Source: DATKFM01 sp046154965
GTDB taxonomy: Bacteria > Pseudomonadota > Alphaproteobacteria > Dongiales > Dongiaceae
Assembly: GCA_046154965.1 (NCBI GenBank)
Contig: JBJXDY010000015.1
Location: 1-64,000 of the forward strand
Length of the DNA stretch: 64,000 nucleotides
Direction: 5' to 3'
The stretch's first letter is position 1, and each line of letters begins with the position of its first letter. The position numbers and the translations under genes are program-made. Below the pieces are notes generated by a model that saw only the letters and a list, made by a program, of their open reading frames with translations, ran no database searches and had not been told where the DNA came from. Below, one piece after another: positions 8,927-16,622 of this stretch.

Positions 8927-10990
8927 CTAGTTCGCCCGGCGCAGCCAGACGGCGGTGTCGTGGAAGACGGCGCCGCTGTTGGGGCGGCCGGCGTCGGCGC
9001 TGACCAGCGTGTTGACGCCGATGCCTTCCTCGAAGTCGCCGTTGGGCCAGATGCTCTCGATCACCAGCACGCCCGGCTGCAGCCCGTCGAACGGCCGGGC
9101 ATGGACGACGATGGAGCCCTGGCGGTTGCCGACCCGCACCCGGTCGCCTTCGACGATGCCGGCGCGCGCGCAATCGTCCGGATGGATCATGACCGTCGGC
9201 CGTCCTTCCCGCGCCCGCGATCCCGGGGTTTCGGTGAAGCTGGTGTTCAGGAACTGCCGGGCGGGTGCGGTGACCAGGCGGAAGGGATGCTCGGCATCGG
9301 CGAGGGCGATGATCGCCAGATGATCGGGCAGCGTCGGCAGCTCCTCGTGATAGGGGCCGATCGCCGACCAGTCCGGCTTGAAGCGGAATTTGCCGTCCGG
9401 ATGGCCGAAGCCGTTGAGGAAATGGGCGGTCTCGAAATCGGGCACGCAATCGTACCAATGGGCGGCATGCACGGTCGCCGCATCGGCCTTGCCCGACATC
9501 CTGAGCGTCGCGTCGATCATGTCCCACTCGGTCATGTGGAAGCCCGGATGCTCGGCGCCCAGGCGCCGGGCCAGTTCGCAGATCACCCAATGGTTGGGCC
9601 GCGCTTCGGCCAGCGGCTCCACCGCCTTGCGGCCGATCTGCAGGAAGGTGTGGCCGCCGGCGATGTAGATGTCGTCATGCTCCAGGAACGTCGTCGCCGG
9701 CAGGACGATATCGGCCATCGCCGCCGTATCGGTCATGAACTGCTCATGGACGCAGGCGAAGAGATCCTCGCGCAGGAAGCCGGCACGCACCTTGGCCGAT
9801 TCCGGGCAGACCACCGCCGGATTGGTGTTCTGGATGAAGATCGCCGTCACCGGCGGCCCATCGCCGAGATCGCGCTTGTCGCCCGTCAGCACCGGACCTA
9901 TGCGCGACTGATCGAGGATGCGCACCGAGGGATCGAGCAGATCGAGACCTTCGATCAGCGTCTTGTCCAGCTTGTACAAGCCGCCGTTGCTGTAGAGCGC
10001 GCCGCCGCCGCGATGCCGCCAGGCGCCGGTCACCGCCGGCAGGCAGCTCACCGCATGAAGATTGACCGAGCCGTTGCGCGAGCGCGAAAAGCCGTAGCCG
10101 ACCCGCAGGAAGCTGCGTTGGGTCCGGCCATAGAGCCGCGCGAACTCGACGATCTCAGCCGCCGGGACGCCGGAGATGGCTTCAGCCCATTCGGGCGTGC
10201 GCGATTGCAGATGCGCTTCCAGCTCGCCGGGCGCATCCGTGTATTTCGCCATATAGGCGCGGTCGGCATAGCCTTCCTTGAACAGCACATGCATCGCCGC
10301 GCAGGCCACAGCACCATCGGTGCCGGGTTTTGGCATGATGTGCATGTCGGCGGTCTCCGCCGTACCGGTACGGTAGGGATCCACCACCACCAGCTTGGCG
10401 CCGCGGTTCTTCCGCGCCCGCGTGATATGCGTCATGACATTGACTTGCGTCGCCACGGGATTGCCGCCCCAGACGACGATCAGATCGGACTCGGCGATCT
10501 CCCGGGAGTCGACGCCGCGCTTGACGCCGACGCCGGCCGCCCAGCCGGCATCCGACAGCGCCACGCAGATGGTGTCCTTCATGCGCGAGTACTTCATCGC
10601 ATGGCGCAGGCGGTGGATGCCGTCGCGCTGCACCAGGCCCATGGTGCCCGCGTAATAGTAAGGCCACACCGCTTCGGGCCCATGCTGCTGGGCAGCCCGG
10701 GTCAGCGCCTCCGCCACCGCGTCCAGCGCCTGCACCCAGGACATCGGCTGATAGGCCGAAATGCCCTGCCCCTTCGGCCCGACCCGGCGCAAAGGCTGGG
10801 TCAGCCGCCCCGGATGATGCTGCCGCTCCGCATAGCGCGCGACCTTCGCGCAGACCACGCCCGCCGTGTAAGGATGCGCCGCCGCCCCGCGCACCTTGCC
10901 GATGCGCGTGCTATCGATGCGCTCGACCTCAAGGCCGCAGACGCTGGGACAATCATGGGGGCAGACGGAATGAACGGTGTCGAGGGGCAT
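8927..10990 (-). CDS. Molybdopterin (Mo-bisMGD) oxidoreductase with [4Fe-4S] site
   Basis: This belongs to the DMSO reductase superfamily (BisC/FdhF-like catalytic subunits). From the ATG at 10990 the protein has 687 residues. The N-terminal cluster site is C-x3-C-x3-C-x28-C (Cys10, 14, 18 and 47). Typical family stretches follow, such as DLIVVWGGNPVATQ and the C-terminal molybdopterin dinucleotide-binding region (RLVTAPARQFLNTSF). No twin-arginine signal is visible, so it is probably cytoplasmic. No small electron-transfer subunit is adjacent. The substrate cannot be named from sequence. The gene is upstream of galU in the same direction; no functional link to sugar nucleotides is known. Confidence 0.88.
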   Translation of the reverse strand: MPLDTVHSVCPHDCPSVCGLEVERIDSTRIGKVRGAAAHPYTAGVVCAKVARYAERQHHPGRLTQPLRRVGPKGQGISAYQPMSWVQALDAVAEALTRAAQQHGPEAVWPYYYAGTMGLVQRDGIHRLRHAMKYSRMKDTICVALSDAGWAAGVGVKRGVDSREIAESDLIVVWGGNPVATQVNVMTHITRARKNRGAKLVVVDPYRTGTAETADMHIMPKPGTDGAVACAAMHVLFKEGYADRAYMAKYTDAPGELEAHLQSRTPEWAEAISGVPAAEIVEFARLYGRTQRSFLRVGYGFSRSRNGSVNLHAVSCLPAVTGAWRHRGGGALYSNGGLYKLDKTLIEGLDLLDPSVRILDQSRIGPVLTGDKRDLGDGPPVTAIFIQNTNPAVVCPESAKVRAGFLREDLFACVHEQFMTDTAAMADIVLPATTFLEHDDIYIAGGHTFLQIGRKAVEPLAEARPNHWVICELARRLGAEHPGFHMTEWDMIDATLRMSGKADAATVHAAHWYDCVPDFETAHFLNGFGHPDGKFRFKPDWSAIGPYHEELPTLPDHLAIIALADAEHPFRLVTAPARQFLNTSFTETPGSRAREGRPTVMIHPDDCARAGIVEGDRVRVGNRQGSIVVHARPFDGLQPGVLVIESIWPNGDFEEGIGVNTLVSADAGRPNSGAVFHDTAVWLRRAN

Positions 10991-11119
10991 GGAAAAATTT
11001 AGCACGGCCCGGCCCGGAGAGCTAACTGTTTGATAAACTGATTTAATTATGGAATGGATCACGCCCGAACAGCGGCGCGGCGAGACGGAGCCGGCCTTGA
11101 GCCTGGCCTTGTCTCTTGC

Positions 11120-11283
11120 CCCGTCCGTCCCAACCCGGAGGCGATGCAGTTCATCGACAGCAGGTGCGGGACCAAGCGGCGGGGGTTGGCGCTGTTGCCG
11201 GGGGATCGCAACTGGCGCGGCAGCTTCCTTTGCCGCCGGTTGACGCGATCGATGATTGGCGGCCGGCGCGTCACCCGAACGGC
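11120..11283 (-). pseudogene. Remnant of the 3' end of a PEP carboxylase gene
   Basis: On the minus strand this stretch encodes a gap-free match to the last 50 or so residues of the PEP carboxylase at 16623-19454 (35 of 50 identical by my count). RRPPIIDRVNRRQ matches RRLPIIDRVNRQQ, and LLSMNCIASGLGRTG matches LLSMNCIASGLGWTG. At base level the left 33 bases are nearly identical. The stop codon is lost (TAG became CAA) and there is no start or upstream domain, so it cannot be a working enzyme. It has the same orientation as the intact gene, making the two ends a direct repeat around 11.3-16.6 kb. Confidence 0.88.
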
Positions 11284-11635
11284 TGCATTGCAGATGGAAC
11301 GGTCATGTCCTTTCGCTAGAGGCTTGGAACAATTCGCAAATCATCGGCTACGGATTCTTCCGACAAATGATGGATTGACCTGCTTCCGCTGCAAGCCGGA
11401 TCTACCCGGACGTAAGTCCAGCCCGGTTGTGGCCTCGCCTGACTTCTGGCCTTGCGCCGTCGCCGTGCAATAGACGGGAGGCGAAGTTGAGGTGACAGTT
11501 GTCCGAGATGATACCGGCATGTCCGACTGTTGCTTGACCGTCCTGTCGGGCAAATCGCGGCGGCCGTGACGGCAATCGGGCCGGCGACGCATGTCTCTAC
11601 TGTCTCTACTATTTCGACTAAGAGGAGAGCTTCAA
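11284..11635. other. Non-coding stretch between the ppc remnant and the LuxR gene
   Basis: I find no convincing gene, RNA or strong terminator in these 350 bases. Short frames on both strands lack a ribosome site and family features. The promoter of the following regulator gene must lie in its right half, but no clear -35/-10 pair stands out. Confidence 0.5.
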
Positions 11636-12280
11636 ATGGGTAGACTCAACGAGCGGCAAGTCCGATGGCTATTGGGGGGTGTGGGAGCAGGCTGTTTCGG
11701 GCTGTTGATGGCGATGGAGATCGCCACCCAAGATGAGGCGGTCACGCTTCTCGATTACGCCGGCGACGCAATCAGCTTGTTCTTGACCATCGGCGCCGCC
11801 ACCGGATCGACGCTCCTTCTTCTGCGCATCCAGACCCAGCATGAAGAACAAATGGCGCTAATCGGGGAGCTGGAAATCGCCCGTGCCGAAGGAAACGGCT
11901 GGCGGACCAAGGTTCACTCGCATCTTGCCGGGCTCAAGACAGAGATGAACAAACAGTTTGAGGAGTGGGGCATGACTGACGCCGAGCGGGACGTCGGTCT
12001 GCTAATCCTGAAAGGGCTGAGTCACAAAGAAATCGCAACGCTGCGCAAAACCAGCGACGCCACGGTGCGTCAGCAGGCTCAGGGCATCTACCGCAAGGCC
12101 GGACTCCCGGGCAAGACCGCGTTCTCGGCCTACTTCCTTGAAGACCTGCTGGCGTCCGGAGACGCGACAAATGGCCATTGTGGCGATGAATCCATGGAGG
12201 CGCCGAATGGAAGCTCGGACGCTCATCATGGAAATGGTCATGCAGGAGCGGCGCGCCGACATGCTGGACAAATCACCTAG
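11636..12280 (+). CDS. Membrane-anchored LuxR-type (GerE) transcriptional regulator
   Basis: The ATG at 11636 follows AGAGGAGA by 7-8 bases, which decides the start over an in-frame ATG at 11591. The 214-residue protein has two predicted membrane helices (about residues 12-30 and 40-60), a charged likely coiled coil (65-105), and a C-terminal LuxR/GerE helix-turn-helix (about 110-170). In the last, TDAERDVGLLILKGLSHKEIA and RQQAQGIYRKAGL fit the recognition fold. The tail after residue 180 is His/Gly/Asp-rich. It may be a sensor that stays in the membrane and binds DNA directly. It is the first gene of the segment that also carries DUF4956 and VTC. Its target is unknown. Confidence 0.8.
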   Translation: MGRLNERQVRWLLGGVGAGCFGLLMAMEIATQDEAVTLLDYAGDAISLFLTIGAATGSTLLLLRIQTQHEEQMALIGELEIARAEGNGWRTKVHSHLAGLKTEMNKQFEEWGMTDAERDVGLLILKGLSHKEIATLRKTSDATVRQQAQGIYRKAGLPGKTAFSAYFLEDLLASGDATNGHCGDESMEAPNGSSDAHHGNGHAGAARRHAGQIT

Positions 12281-12794
12281 ATAAGAGAAGTCGATACCCC
12301 GACCGCGTCGGCGACCGCCAAGTCCGGCAGGCCGCCACCAGATATCCGTGCATGGATCGTCATGCCTGCGCTGGTTACGAGCCGCCGCGGGCGGAAGGGT
12401 CATGCCTCCCGCTTGGCGACGCACACCCCGCGGCCCGCAAGTGACAACCCGCCTTAACCCCATGTTCTTGAGCGCAGGCGCCTGTCACGGCATGACCGGC
12501 TCCGGATAAGCCGCGGCCTGACAGATGCCGGATTTGGGCATTTCCGACAGGAGTCGGATTTACCCGTCGAGGCGCTGTCGACAGTGTGACATCCCAACGA
12601 AGGTTTTGTGACGCTGGACGAGGCGGGCAAGCGAGCGCGAGTTCCCGCCGCGTCACCCAGGCAGATCGAAAGACCACGATATCATCCAACCACGCCTGCT
12701 GTGCCTGGTGCCATCGCAGTTTCGCCTGTCGATGCTTCATTCACGCCGAGAAAGCTCCGTCAACGAACCAACCCCACGACGAAGGAACAACACA
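12281..12794. other. Non-coding gap before the DUF4956/VTC pair
   Basis: About 510 bases with no supportable gene. Frames on both strands are arginine- and serine-rich shadow translations without ribosome sites. The gap presumably contains the promoter of the DUF4956-VTC operon. GAAGGA at 12781-12786 is the ribosome site of the next gene. Confidence 0.5.
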
Positions 12795-13388
12795 GTGCGG
12801 ACCATCCTGCAGAATCTCGAAGGCCTTCTCCTATCCCTCCTGGTCCGGTTCGCCATCGATCTCGCGGCCATGATGCTGCTCGTATTCGGCATGTATTACC
12901 GGCGGTATCGGGACAAGGAACTGGTGACGGCGGCCGCGCTCTTCAACATCTTTGTATTCTCGGTGCTGGCGATACTCTCCTACGCCAACTTCAGCGTGAC
13001 CGCCGGCTTCGGCCTCTTCGCCATCCTGGCGCTGTTCACGCTGCGCTCCGAACCGCTCGGAAAGACCGAAATGACATACTTCTTCGGCAGCATTGCGATC
13101 GCGGTGATCTGCTCCGTGCAGGGAACGCCGGTTCCGCTCGCCGCGATCGTTGTCCTCTTCGTGCTCATCGGCGCATACGTCATCGATCACCCGAGGATTC
13201 TCCGGTCCGTCAGCGGGGTCAAAATCTCGCTCGATAAGATCGATCACGAACTGCTCTCGGATCCCCAAGCGATGCGCGGGAGTTTGGCAAGCAAGCTCAA
13301 CGTCGATGTGCTGTCCTTCCAGATCCTACAACTCGACTACATCAACGATATGGTGCGGATCAATGTCTTCTTTCGAAAACGCCAGTGA
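12795..13388 (+). CDS. DUF4956 membrane protein
   Basis: From a GTG at 12795, placed 8 bases after GAAGGA, the protein has 197 residues. Four or five hydrophobic helices fill residues 10-135 (LLSLLVRFAIDLAAMMLLVFGMY, FNIFVFSVLAILSY, AGFGLFAILALFTL, and two more). A soluble C-terminal domain (about 140-197) ends FQILQLDYINDMVRINVFF. This is the DUF4956 pattern. In many bacteria DUF4956 proteins are encoded beside VTC-domain polyphosphate polymerases, as here, where the genes overlap by 26 bases. A reasonable inference is that it anchors or gates the polymerase in the inner membrane. An ATG at 12708 would add 29 residues without membrane or family features. Confidence 0.85.
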   Translation: MRTILQNLEGLLLSLLVRFAIDLAAMMLLVFGMYYRRYRDKELVTAAALFNIFVFSVLAILSYANFSVTAGFGLFAILALFTLRSEPLGKTEMTYFFGSIAIAVICSVQGTPVPLAAIVVLFVLIGAYVIDHPRILRSVSGVKISLDKIDHELLSDPQAMRGSLASKLNVDVLSFQILQLDYINDMVRINVFFRKRQ

Positions 13389-14157
13389 CTGGCTGCATGG
13401 CCCATTCGGGCCAATCGACCTCGCCGCCCTCAATGCAAAGGCCGGCATGCTGGAGCGGATCGACAACAAATACGTCGTCGGTTCAGCGGTGCTGCGGCAG
13501 GCCGTTGGCGAGCTATCGCGGCACTTCGATGTCCTGGAGATCGGCGACAAAAGGGTATTTGTCTATGAGACCTGCTATTTCGACGATGCCCAGCTACACA
13601 GCTATTTCGATCATCATCGGGGCCGCCGCAAACGCGTCAAAGTGCGCGCGAGAAAGTACCTCGATGCCGGACTTTGCTTCCTGGAAGTCAAATTGAAGGA
13701 CAAGCGCGGGCGAACCGTCAAGAAACGGCTGCTCTACGATGCCGATAAGTTCGGCACTCTGGATGAATCCGCGTTGGCCTACATCCAGGATACATATCGC
13801 AGTTTCTATCAAGAGGAATTTCAACGCACGCTCTCGCGGGTCCTCGACATGCGCTATGTTCGCGTAACGCTGGTGGCAAGAGAAGGAAGCGAGCGCATGA
13901 CGATCGACAGCGGCTTGCAATTCCTTTCGGGCAACACGACTGTTCCCGTGGATGACGATCTGTTCATTGTCGAGGCGAAATCCCTCAACGGCAACGGTAT
14001 CGCCGACCGGATTCTCCGACGGCTGCATCAGCACCCTACCAAGCACTGCTCGAAGTACTGTCTCGGAACCGTCCTCATGGACTCCGGAACGAAGCACAAC
14101 AATTTCCGGCCCGTGCTCGGAAAACTAGGCTTTCTTGCCGCTCGCGATCGGGCATAA
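13363..14157 (+). CDS. VTC-domain polyphosphate polymerase
   Basis: The VTC domain, known from the yeast vacuolar transporter chaperone, is a tunnel enzyme that builds inorganic polyphosphate from nucleoside triphosphate. From the ATG at 13363 the protein has 264 residues. Tunnel residues are seen in LERIDNKYVV, RGRRKRVKVRARKY, FLEVKLKDKRGR, RMTIDSGLQF and the acidic IVEAKS, the basic and acidic strands expected of a triphosphate tunnel. The start lies inside the DUF4956 gene, so translation is coupled. There is no membrane segment of its own, consistent with docking to DUF4956. It is unrelated to the classical Ppk enzymes. Confidence 0.88.
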   Translation: MSSFENASDWLHGPFGPIDLAALNAKAGMLERIDNKYVVGSAVLRQAVGELSRHFDVLEIGDKRVFVYETCYFDDAQLHSYFDHHRGRRKRVKVRARKYLDAGLCFLEVKLKDKRGRTVKKRLLYDADKFGTLDESALAYIQDTYRSFYQEEFQRTLSRVLDMRYVRVTLVAREGSERMTIDSGLQFLSGNTTVPVDDDLFIVEAKSLNGNGIADRILRRLHQHPTKHCSKYCLGTVLMDSGTKHNNFRPVLGKLGFLAARDRA

Positions 14158-14518
14158 GGCCGATACGAAGATGGAGTTTGCTTGATTGTCCCTTGAGTGT
14201 GGCGATAAGGCTTCTCTCCGCGCTCGCCGCCATCGAGCATCATCCGCCCACCCCTCGAGGCGGTAATTTTACGAATTTTTCACGCGCTCGATGATTCGAG
14301 CGCACAGCGGCTTCACGGTGATTTTGCAGCAATGGACTCTTATCGCCTTGCCGCGCTTGGGGCGGCTCACAGATTCCATCTCTAGTTGCGGGGCGAGTTC
14401 ATCCGCGAGTGACTCCCGTCACATCCCAACAAGCGATGCGCGTGTGGCACGGCGCCGCATCGCATCAGGCCGGCGGGTGTTTGCCCGCCCATGCCGTGCG
14501 TTGACAGGAGAGAGCAGT
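14158..14518. other. Intergenic region with a perfect 8-bp hairpin
   Basis: No gene is supportable here. A hairpin at 14284-14303 has arms GCGCTCGA and TCGAGCGC around a TGAT loop. It is not followed by a T run on either strand, so it is as likely a protein-binding site as a terminator. CAGGAGAG at about 14505-14513 is the ribosome site of the next gene. Confidence 0.5.
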
Positions 14519-14962
14519 ATGTTGACCAAGAAGACATCCGGCGTTGTGGCGATTGCCGGAGTTATGACCGTCACCCTCTTGGCCCCGGTGTCCGCCGCGA
14601 TCGGCGGATCGCCGTCGTCCTCGCAAAGCCGCGCCGAATACAGGCCGGTGCAGAGCATCAGCTATGAGTTCGGTTCGAAGTCCATGAGCGGATACTTCGT
14701 CCAGGAGGATAGCGCCTGCCTGGTGATGCTCATGATCGGCGCGAAGGGCGATCCCGAGATCTCGTTGCCGCCCTCGCCCACGCGCATCCGGCTGGCGCTG
14801 AATCCCGGCCAGATCGCCGGGCTCGACAGTGAAGAGGGCCGTTCGCTGAATGTCACCTGCGGCGCCGATGCCGCCACGCTGATCGTCGAACGCGGCGATA
14901 CGCGGAAACTCATCGCCCGCCAGTCGTCGAGGCCGCAGCGGGATCTCGCCGAGCGAAGTTAG
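14519..14962 (+). CDS. Small secreted protein of unknown function
   Basis: The ATG at 14519 follows CAGGAGAGAG closely. The 147-residue product starts with a signal peptide (MLTKKTSG, a hydrophobic core ending LLAPVSAAIG), so it should be exported to the periplasm. The mature domain contains a YFVQEDSACLVMLMIG strand and a later VTCGADAATLIVERG with two cysteines that could pair. I cannot name a family. It follows the polyphosphate pair in the same direction, but a 360-base gap argues for its own promoter. Confidence 0.7.
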   Translation: MLTKKTSGVVAIAGVMTVTLLAPVSAAIGGSPSSSQSRAEYRPVQSISYEFGSKSMSGYFVQEDSACLVMLMIGAKGDPEISLPPSPTRIRLALNPGQIAGLDSEEGRSLNVTCGADAATLIVERGDTRKLIARQSSRPQRDLAERS

Positions 14963-15003
14963 GGCATGCCCTCTATGAGCTGATTGATGATTGCAACATG
15001 AGA

Positions 15004-15207
15004 TCCCTTCTCCCCTTGGGGGAGAAGGGGCAGGGGATGAGGGGTATGCGAGCAGCAGCGCGCATACATGACAGCATCGCACGCCCACAAATGCCTGCGA
15101 GGAAAAGTCTGGGTGCGGATTTGATCGAGCTGCGCAATATTCTTGGCGCGCTGGCGCGCGGAGATCCCTCACCCCCTGCCCCCTCTCCCTCAAGGGGGAG
15201 AGGGGAG
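15004..15207. repeat. Inverted doublet of palindromic repeat, family A (two copies)
   Basis: Copy 1 (15004-15044) is a hairpin CTTCTCCCC-TTG-GGGGAGAAG followed by GGGCAGGGGATGAGGGG. Copy 2 (15166-15207) is the same element in opposite orientation, beginning CCCTCACCCCCTGCC and ending in the hairpin. They face each other across 121 bases that hold no gene. The same paired arrangement occurs at 41521-41956, where a DUF559 gene fills the gap. This organisation resembles REP/BIME units. Confidence 0.85.
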
Positions 15208-15255
15208 GAAATTCTAGCACCAACTCCAGTCCTAAAGATCCGTGCATGCCATGGC

Positions 15256-15273
15256 GCGAAAGCGGGGATGACA
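15256..15273. repeat. Dispersed palindrome, family B, half copy
   Basis: GCGAAAGCGGGGATGACA matches one arm and the loop of the family-B palindrome found whole at 26236-26263. The other arm has been replaced by unrelated sequence. Confidence 0.65.
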
Positions 15274-15348
15274 AACAAAGGGGCGGCGTTTCGATTGCTA
15301 CGGATCATCTATAGGCTAAGAACTACGCGCTTCCTCACCTACCAGGCT

Positions 15349-15734
15349 ATGCTTGCGGCCGCCATCTGCGCGTTCGCCGCCCCCTCCGCGGTTGCGCAAG
15401 ACGGCGCGTCCTTCCACAAATACTACAGCACTATCGACGGCAAGGTGGATGCGCGGACCTATAACGGCTTCCGGCGCTTTCATACCGGCTGCAATCACTG
15501 CCGCGGCATGGACGCGGTGGGATCGGCCTTCGGGCCACGCTGATCGACATGCTGCCTGATATCGAAACATTCCGCCGCGTCGTGCGCGACGGGAAGAGCG
15601 ACGGAACCTCCGTGATGCAGGGCTTCGCCGGCGATCCGAACGTGGCGCCTTACATCGACGATATCTATGCGTATCTGCCGGCCCGCGCCGACGGCGCGCT
15701 CGGCCGGGGCCGGCCGGTCAGGCTGGGACAGTAG
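15349..15734 (+). pseudogene. Broken c-type cytochrome gene
   Basis: The 5' part encodes a signal peptide (MLAAAICAFAAPSAVAQ) and a cytochrome-like stretch HTGCNHCRGMDAVGSAFGP, ending in a stop at 15543. The continuation SLIDMLPD...GFAGDPNVAPYIDDIYAYL, typical of short cytochromes c of this class, is in another frame (open from 15549 to 15734). Restoring one missing base near 15535 rejoins them. The heme motif should be CxxCH but reads CNHCR, a His (CAC) to Arg (CGC) change that removes the proximal iron ligand. Two independent lesions support a true pseudogene rather than a sequencing error. The nearby upstream region is filled with repeats. Confidence 0.85.
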
Positions 15735-15758
15735 ACGCAATCGCTGATATCGGCGTCG

Positions 15759-16016
15759 TTAGAAGTCGCCGGCGTTGAGGTCGTAAGACCCCTTCCGGCT
15801 GCGGGCATAGACCTTCGCCGCAGTCGCGTAGATTCGATCGCGATTGGCATCGAACGCGCGCAGGAGACCGGGTTCGTCGGCTTGCAGATCCGGCTGGATC
15901 CGCTTGAGCGCTTCCGCGCTTACGAAGAACGGGCGTTCCATGGAGCGGTCATATCCCCAAAAGCGCACAACGCGCCGCGTCGCATCGTAGCTGCGGCTCT
16001 GATTGGGAAAATTCAT
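15759..16016 (-). CDS. DUF1488 family protein
   Basis: The 85-residue product opens MNFPNQSRSYDATRRVVRFWGYDR, then MERPFFVSAEALKRIQP and ANRDRIYATAAKVYARSRKGSYDL, which is the DUF1488 pattern seen widely in alphaproteobacteria. The function of the family is not known. GAGG sits 6 bases before the ATG at 16016; two upstream in-frame ATGs have no such site. It is convergent with the dead cytochrome gene. Confidence 0.8.
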   Translation of the reverse strand: MNFPNQSRSYDATRRVVRFWGYDRSMERPFFVSAEALKRIQPDLQADEPGLLRAFDANRDRIYATAAKVYARSRKGSYDLNAGDF

Positions 16017-16121
16017 ATGCATCCTCGATATGTCACGCTTCAATTCATGGTAGCAGGATTTTCAACCTGTGGCAAAAAGCGGCGAGGCCGCCCACAGGCG
16101 GCCTCGCATCGTGCAGCCAGG

Positions 16122-16352
16122 TTAGAACTGGCGGCCCTTCATGACGGCGTCAACGTCGCGCGTGGCTTGAGACTTGTCGATGCCGTACTTCGCCACGACA
16201 TGGGTGGCGAGCTCATCCTTGTTGGTGAGCGCGCCCAGCTCCTGTTCGGAGAACTTGCTCCACTTGGCGCCAATGTCCTTCAGACGGATCTGCTTGTTCT
16301 CGGGGGTATCGCCGGTGCTGACGGACGGCGTCGTGGAGGTTGTGGCATTCAT
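16122..16352 (-). CDS. Small CsbD-like stress protein
   Basis: The product has 76 residues from the ATG at 16352, about 9 bases after GGAG. After a Thr/Ser-rich start, the main part runs IGAKWSKFSEQELGALTNKDELATHVVAKYGIDKSQATRDVDAVMKG. The pattern of W, an acidic L-x-x-L segment, a YGI turn and a final helix resembles CsbD-like general-stress proteins. The match is by eye and only moderate. Such proteins are small, hydrophilic and often induced by osmotic or nutrient stress. Confidence 0.6.
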   Translation of the reverse strand: MNATTSTTPSVSTGDTPENKQIRLKDIGAKWSKFSEQELGALTNKDELATHVVAKYGIDKSQATRDVDAVMKGRQF

Positions 16353-16526
16353 GTGTTGCATCTCCAAAACAAACTGTTGGAACATTGTCTGAATATTCGT
16401 AATTCAAACAACAATTCTATATGGACATGAATAGTTACTAAAATAGAGGTTTTCCAATGTTTATAAGAAATAAATAATCATACTGGAATGAAAGCGCGTT
16501 GTGGCCGGCAATCGCGGTCAAAACTC

Positions 16527-16542
16527 CCAATTGTTCAATTGG
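16527..16542. promoter_or_regulatory. Short inverted repeat downstream of ppc
   Basis: CCAATTG-TT-CAATTGG lies about 80 bases past the ppc stop on the minus strand. The 2-base loop is too tight for a good terminator and no T run follows, so it may be a binding site or chance. It falls in the 270-base stretch between the ppc stop and the CsbD-like start, where no gene is supportable. Confidence 0.3.
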
Positions 16543-16622
16543 AACAGCGGCCGGACCTGAGCCGGACACGAGATGTCGCGCGGGCCGTTCGCGGGATCGC
16601 GCTACCGCGCCAACCGTGAAAG

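Noticed and set aside
8891..11002. A 703-codon plus-strand frame
   Set aside because: Antisense to the molybdopterin oxidoreductase; no recognisable protein features.
15004..15207. Possible CRISPR array
   Set aside because: Only two copies, in inverted rather than direct orientation, with one 121-base spacer and no cas genes.
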